64,000 nt of DNA from Streptomyces sp. DSM 110735 (GTDB lineage Bacteria; Actinomycetota; Actinomycetes; Streptomycetales; Streptomycetaceae). The number at the start of each line of letters is the position of its first letter. The first letter of the stretch is position 1. The notes under the pieces are model-generated. The model saw nothing but the letters and a program-made list of their open reading frames with translations. It was not told the origin of the DNA and ran no database searches. A program made the position numbers and the translations under genes. Where the stretch lies: NCBI RefSeq assembly GCF_016482685.1, contig NZ_JACYHF010000012.1:1-64000 (forward strand), given 5' to 3'. Shown piece after piece: positions 60,109-64,000 of the stretch.

Positions 60109-60639
60109 CTACCGGTACCCACCCATCCCCCGCCTCCGCCGCCCCTGCCACACCGCGTCCAGGGAGAGATACGGCGTGCCCGCCAGGATCAGGGGGAGCC
60201 AGGCCATCAGGTAGGGGAGGTCGTTGCCGTAGTAGTACGGCGTGGAGGACCAGCTCACGGTCAGCCAGAGGCTGAGGGAGATCAGGGCGCCGCCGAGGGC
60301 GGCGAGGCGGCCGAAGAGGCCGAGGAGGATGCCGATGCCGACGGCGAGTTCGCCGAAGGCGATGGCGTAGCCGAAGCCGACGGGGTTGTGCAGGGCCAGG
60401 TCGATGAGGGCCGGGACGGCGGCGGAGTCGCGCGCCGAGCGCATCGTGTCGCCGATGGAGCCCGCGCCACCGGACTTCAGGAACGCGCTGTCGGTGAGCT
60501 TGTCCAGCCCGGCGTAGACGAAGGTCACGCCGAGGAAGATCCGCAGCGGGAGGAGTGAGTAGCGGACGGCGGTCTCCCGCCAGGTGTGGCCGCCGTCCAG
60601 TCGGGAGGTGTGCGTTTCCATACGCATACCGTGAGTCAT
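60109..60639 (-). CDS. DoxX-family membrane protein
   Basis: A 176-aa protein with four membrane helices. RYSLLPLRIFLGVTFVYAGLDKL is the DoxX opening (R-x-x-x-G-x-x-F-x-x-A-G-x-x-K-L), and YAIAFGELAVGIGILLGLFGRLAALGGA contains the conserved Glu and G-R. Members are quinone-linked or thiol-related membrane proteins; the role here is open. ATG 60639 is taken, but GTG 60642 and a downstream ATG (METHTSRLDGG) are possible. Downstream is a CTACCGGTAC tandem pair (60092-60119). Confidence 0.88.
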   Translation of the reverse strand: MTHGMRMETHTSRLDGGHTWRETAVRYSLLPLRIFLGVTFVYAGLDKLTDSAFLKSGGAGSIGDTMRSARDSAAVPALIDLALHNPVGFGYAIAFGELAVGIGILLGLFGRLAALGGALISLSLWLTVSWSSTPYYYGNDLPYLMAWLPLILAGTPYLSLDAVWQGRRRRGMGGYR

Positions 60640-60797
60640 CACTGCCAGCCGCCTCTCGCTCGCCGTGCCGGACCCCTCAACAGGACGATACGTATGACAA
60701 ACGGGGCCGGTTCAATCCTCCCCCGGCGGTTTTTCCGGTTATCGGGGGCACCGGCACACCGCACATGTGGCAAAAGAGCGGTCGGATGAGAGCCCGC

Positions 60798-62084
60798 TCA
60801 GTCGACGACCTCGACCGGGTACCGGTTCGTGCCCACCCCGGCCGCCGTCACCACCTGGACCTCCACCGGGCCGGGCTCGACCTCGGCCGGTACGGGGACC
60901 GTCAGGACGCTGTCCGTCGGGTTGCGGAAGCCGCCGGGGACCGGGACCAGGGGGACGTGGACGTCGACCACGCCGATGCGGACGACCAGACGGGCGAGCC
61001 GGTCGGCGCCCTGCGCGCCGGGCGGGACGAAGCCGCTGCCGCGGATCTCGATGTCGTCCCCGGTGCGGATCGGACCGTCCAGGTCGCCGGGCTCGCGGGC
61101 GCGGACCACGGAGAGGATCACCGGGCGGCCACCCTCGGCGTACTTCCCGGCGAGGTAGGTCGCGGCGGAGATCAGCACCACGACCGCGAGACCCCAGGGC
61201 AGGTCGGGCAACTGGTCGGGGCGGCGCCCGAGGCGGACGGCGGCGAAGAGGAGGGCGACGGCGCTGATGACGACGTACTGGATGTCGGCGAAGGCGCCCC
61301 GCCCCGCGTCGTCGGTCAGCAGGTCGGCGGCGCGCGGCCGGTGCGCGGAGACCTTCTGGAGCCGCTGTCCGAGCACGCGCAGTCCGACCACCCGGCGGAC
61401 CAGGACGGCGATGCCGCAGACCACGGCGAGCACGGTCACCACGCCCACGCCGCGCGCGAGGTCGAGACCCGCGATCAGGGCGTCGCGCTCGGCGGGGTCG
61501 GAGGCGGCGGCAAGGCGCCCGGCCAGGAGCAGGACGGCGTAGGCGACGAAGAGCACCCAGGAAGCGGCGACGGTACGGGAGGTGGACATGCGGTTGTCCT
61601 CGCCGATCACCGGGGCGAGCACCCCACCGCGCCTCCGGTGGAACCAGGAGGCGGTGGTCAGCGCGCCCGCGACGACCACGGCGGCGAGCAGACCGGCGGT
61701 GCGGGCGTTGCTCCAGCCCGCGCCGATCGCGGTGAGCGCCTGCGCGAGGAGCAGGACGACGACCGCGCCCCACGCCACGCACACGGTCCGCGTCCACAGC
61801 CCGGCCAGCCACGCCTCGCCCTCCGCGCGACCGCGCTCGGCGATGGTCTCCGCGCGCTGGGTCAGCTCGGCGGACACCCACTGCCGCGATGCCGACGCCG
61901 AGTGGGCCACCGCCTGGGGCAGCCCGTGACCGGCCGCGAACTCGTCACGGCGGCGCAGGAACGCGGCGACCGCGCGCCGGTGTCCCTCGCGCGCGCCGTG
62001 CGGGCAGTCGCCGCACGTGCAGCCGCCCGTGTGGGCGCCGTCGGCGTCCACCGACGCGCCCCGTCTCGCCTCCTGTACCGCCAC
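60798..62084 (-). CDS. Multispanning membrane protein with N-terminal CxCxxC and C-terminal beta domain
   Basis: A 428-aa protein. Near the N-terminus is GGCTCGDCPHG, a four-residue spaced Cys cluster that could bind metal. A helical region and about seven membrane helices (95-310) follow. The last 100 residues (about 325-428) form a soluble, strand-rich domain of IPT/TIG-like character (DLDGPIRTGDDIEIRGSGFV ... VQVVTAAGVGTNRYPVEVVD). The GTG start is at 62084. I do not recognise a named family; there is no close neighbour to suggest a pathway. Confidence 0.8.
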   Translation of the reverse strand: MAVQEARRGASVDADGAHTGGCTCGDCPHGAREGHRRAVAAFLRRRDEFAAGHGLPQAVAHSASASRQWVSAELTQRAETIAERGRAEGEAWLAGLWTRTVCVAWGAVVVLLLAQALTAIGAGWSNARTAGLLAAVVVAGALTTASWFHRRRGGVLAPVIGEDNRMSTSRTVAASWVLFVAYAVLLLAGRLAAASDPAERDALIAGLDLARGVGVVTVLAVVCGIAVLVRRVVGLRVLGQRLQKVSAHRPRAADLLTDDAGRGAFADIQYVVISAVALLFAAVRLGRRPDQLPDLPWGLAVVVLISAATYLAGKYAEGGRPVILSVVRAREPGDLDGPIRTGDDIEIRGSGFVPPGAQGADRLARLVVRIGVVDVHVPLVPVPGGFRNPTDSVLTVPVPAEVEPGPVEVQVVTAAGVGTNRYPVEVVD

Positions 62085-62353
62085 AACCCCCGACCGCCTT
62101 CCCCGCGCATCCGGACCCGGCCGAAGTCACCCACAGCGCGCACTTCGGCCCCGACACAACTCCCCTGTGATCAAAGCGAATTGTGCCCTACCTCGGGGCG
62201 CCGGTCGCAGCCGGTCCGGGTCGTGGCGGGTGAAGCGGATGGCGCCGTGTTGACGCCGCACGACCCCGCACAACCCCGCGTCGCCCCCGCACGCCCCCCG
62301 CACCGCCCGCGGCGCGACCCCGCACGCCCCCCGCACGCCGCCGTACGCCCCCC

Positions 62354-63148
62354 TCAGCTCAGCAGGTCCGGCTCGCTCCGGCTGATGTCCTGCCAGAGCG
62401 GCTGGTAGTTGATCCACGCCACCAGGTCGCCCCCGAGTTGTTCCCGGGTGGCGACGGCCTGCCGATGGTCGATGAGGACGGGGCGTCCGGCGGCGCGGGC
62501 GGTGAGCTGGACCTGGCAGGAGCGTTCCAGGGACATGAACCACCAGGCGGCGGCGTCCACCGAGTCCCCGACGGTGAGCAGCCCGTGGTTGCGCAGGACC
62601 AGCGCCTTGCGGGAGCCGAGCGCGTCCGCGATACGGCGTCCCTCCTCGGCGTCGACCGTGACACCGGTGTAGGCGTCGTAGAGCGCGATGTCCTCGTAGA
62701 AGGCGCAGCTCTCCTGGGTGAGGGGGGCGATGAGGTCGCCGAGGGCGGCGAGGGCGCGGCCGTGCACGGAGTGGCAGTGCGCGACGGCGACGACGTCGGG
62801 GCGGGCGGCGTGCACCTGGGCGTGGACGGTGAAGGCGGCCTGGTTCACGTGGTAGCGCCCCTCGACGACCTGCCCGTCCTGGTTGGCCAGGACGAGATCG
62901 CTCACGGTGACGTGCTTGAAGGGCATCCCGAACGGGTTGACCCAGAAGCAGTCGCTGTATTCGGGATCGCGCGCGGTGATGTGCCCGGACACCCCGTCCT
63001 CGAACCCCGCCCGCCCGAAGAGCCGCAGGGCGCCCGCGAGCCGTTCCTTGCGGTGGCGGCGTTCGTCCTCGACCGACTCGTGCATGGGCGGCATCGCGAA
63101 CCGCAGCCGGTCGGTGGGCATGGGCGAGGGAGGGGTGGGCCGCTGCAT
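62354..63148 (-). CDS. Class II aldolase/adducin-family protein
   Basis: A 264-aa protein. Residues 30-230 form the AraD/FucA fold. GHITARDPEYSDCFWVNPFG is the N-terminal loop, AQVHAARPDVVAVAHCHSVHGRAL carries metal-binding His residues, and VLRNHGLLTVGDSVDAA the third His region. Typical members are metal-dependent sugar-phosphate aldolases or epimerases; in Streptomyces this type is of unknown substrate. ATG 63148 (MQRPTPPSP) has GGAGG 4 bases before it. A terminator separates it from guaA. Confidence 0.9.
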   Translation of the reverse strand: MQRPTPPSPMPTDRLRFAMPPMHESVEDERRHRKERLAGALRLFGRAGFEDGVSGHITARDPEYSDCFWVNPFGMPFKHVTVSDLVLANQDGQVVEGRYHVNQAAFTVHAQVHAARPDVVAVAHCHSVHGRALAALGDLIAPLTQESCAFYEDIALYDAYTGVTVDAEEGRRIADALGSRKALVLRNHGLLTVGDSVDAAAWWFMSLERSCQVQLTARAAGRPVLIDHRQAVATREQLGGDLVAWINYQPLWQDISRSEPDLLS

Positions 63149-63212
63149 GGGTCCTCCAGCGCTGGGGGTGCTTTACGGACCGGAACGTACCGTCGTGCGG
63201 CGCGTACCAAAA

Positions 63213-63242
63213 GAGGTGGAACGGCCGGAGCCGTTCCACCTC
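63213..63242 (-). terminator. Terminator of guaA
   Basis: A perfect 12-bp stem GAGGTGGAACGG / CCGTTCCACCTC with a 6-nt loop, 30-60 bp downstream of the guaA stop. Confidence 0.8.
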
Positions 63243-63274
63243 CGGTGGAGCTGGTCAGAGGACCCGCGCCGGGG

Positions 63275-64000
63275 TCACTCCCACTCGATGGTGCCCGGCG
63301 GCTTGGAGGTCACGTCGACGACGACACGGTTGACGTCGCGGACCTCGTTGGTGATCCGGGTGGAGATCTTCGCCAGCACGTCGTACGGCAGGCGCGACCA
63401 GTCGGCGGTCATGGCGTCCTCGGAGGAGACCGGGCGCAGCACGATCGGGTGGCCGTAGGTGCGGCCGTCGCCCTGGACGCCGACCGAGCGGACGTCCGCG
63501 AGCAGGACCACCGGGCACTGCCAGATCTCGCGGTCGAGACCGGCGGCGGTCAGCTCCTCACGGGCGATGGCGTCGGCGTCACGCAGCAGGTCAAGGCGCT
63601 CCTTGGTGACCTCGCCGACGATGCGGATGCCGAGACCGGGACCCGGGAAGGGCTGGCGCTGGACGATCTCCTCCGGCAGACCCAGCTCCTGGCCGACCAT
63701 GCGGACCTCGTCCTTGAACAGCTTGCGCAGCGGCTCGATGAGCTGGAACTCGAGGTCCTCGGGGAGACCGCCGACGTTGTGGTGCGACTTGATGTTGGCG
63801 GTGCCGGTGCCGCCGCCGGACTCGACCACGTCCGGGTACAGGGTGCCCTGGACCAGGAACTCCACGGCCGGACCCGCGTCCGCGATGATCTCGGCCTGCG
63901 CCTGCTCGAAGACGCGGATGAACTCGCGCCCGATGATCTTCCGCTTCTCCTCGGGGTCGGAGACCCCGGCGAGCGCCTTGAGGAACCGCTCCTCGGCGTC
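63275..64000 (-). CDS. guaA: GMP synthase (glutamine-hydrolysing), 3' part
   Basis: This is the C-terminal 241 residues only; the gene continues beyond the window. Visible are the end of the ATP pyrophosphatase domain (EFLVQGTLYPDVVES) with the loop GGGTGTANIKSHHNVGGLPEDL, and the dimerisation domain with FPGPGLGIRIVGEV (XMP-binding). It ends KPPGTIEWE, the invariant family terminus. The enzyme converts XMP to GMP with glutamine and ATP. The terminator at 63213-63242 follows. Confidence 0.97.
   Translation of the reverse strand, partial: DAEERFLKALAGVSDPEEKRKIIGREFIRVFEQAQAEIIADAGPAVEFLVQGTLYPDVVESGGGTGTANIKSHHNVGGLPEDLEFQLIEPLRKLFKDEVRMVGQELGLPEEIVQRQPFPGPGLGIRIVGEVTKERLDLLRDADAIAREELTAAGLDREIWQCPVVLLADVRSVGVQGDGRTYGHPIVLRPVSSEDAMTADWSRLPYDVLAKISTRITNEVRDVNRVVVDVTSKPPGTIEWE

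Noticed and set aside
62230..62353. CGCACGCCCCCCGCAC-type repeats as a regulatory array
   Set aside because: Only a few irregular C-rich copies downstream of a gene; low complexity rather than a defined element.

Overview
The window is a 64 kb piece of a linear-chromosome actinomycete of the Streptomyces type. The evidence is very high GC with G/C-ending codons, frequent GTG starts, ATGA-coupled operons, several probable leaderless mRNAs (a TAnnnT hexamer 6-7 nt before the start codon), rare TTA codons, and core gene content in the order known from Streptomyces (mdh, folD, purHN, sucCD, icmB, uvrD, guaA). I see no rRNA or tRNA gene, transposase, phage gene or CRISPR array. Most of the window looks like stable chromosome core.

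Layout. Positions 1-2.9 kb hold GC-rich minisatellite repeats, a YgiB/YgiC-like pair (small lipoprotein plus glutathionylspermidine-synthase-like ATP-grasp enzyme) and an EamA-type membrane protein. From 2.95 to 3.63 kb is a non-coding block of degenerate 50-55 bp tandem repeats containing a perfect 85 bp duplication. From 3.6 to 6.5 kb are a MocR/PdxR regulator divergent from an AhpD-like protein and two small genes. From 6.6 to 14.1 kb is a complete glycine-betaine module on the minus strand: betB and betA oxidise choline, and proV, proW (a double permease) and proX import compatible solutes. From 14.3 to 18.7 kb is a Streptomyces-specific membrane/stalk protein and a tandem array of small proteins sharing a short Gly-rich motif, which is also the C-terminus of a 577-aa membrane protein. 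From 18.8 to 22.0 kb are LysR/MFS and a siderophore-interacting reductase. From 22.1 to 36 kb is housekeeping: mdh, a DUF2690 HTH membrane protein, folD-DUF3017, an RDD protein, purN-purH, a DUF6350 membrane protein, an HTH/sigma-like hybrid and sucC-sucD.

From 36.1 to 43.9 kb is the most interesting region: a divergent cluster MoxR-DUF5682-VWA (minus) and SWIM-family-DUF5691 (plus). The two arms are separated by a 12-bp inverted repeat whose plus-strand half forms an exact match to the RecA-independent (PafBC-type) DNA-damage promoter, TTGTCRGTG-N8-TAnnnT. The same promoter architecture lies upstream of uvrD/pcrA (49.99-50.01 kb). The SWIM-family protein here has no cysteine/histidine zinc finger, apparently from an internal deletion.

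From 44 to 53 kb are icmB, a lipase, an M23 and an NlpC/P60 cell-wall hydrolase flanking uvrD, and two membrane proteins. From 53.1 to 57.1 kb is a PspC-type two-component system divergent from a PspC/LiaF-like protein. From 57 to 60 kb is accessory-looking: an orphan HATPase, an XRE regulator broken by a frameshift and carrying two TTA codons, a YdcF protein and a small membrane protein. From 60.1 to 64 kb are a DoxX protein, a membrane protein, a class II aldolase and the 3' part of guaA.
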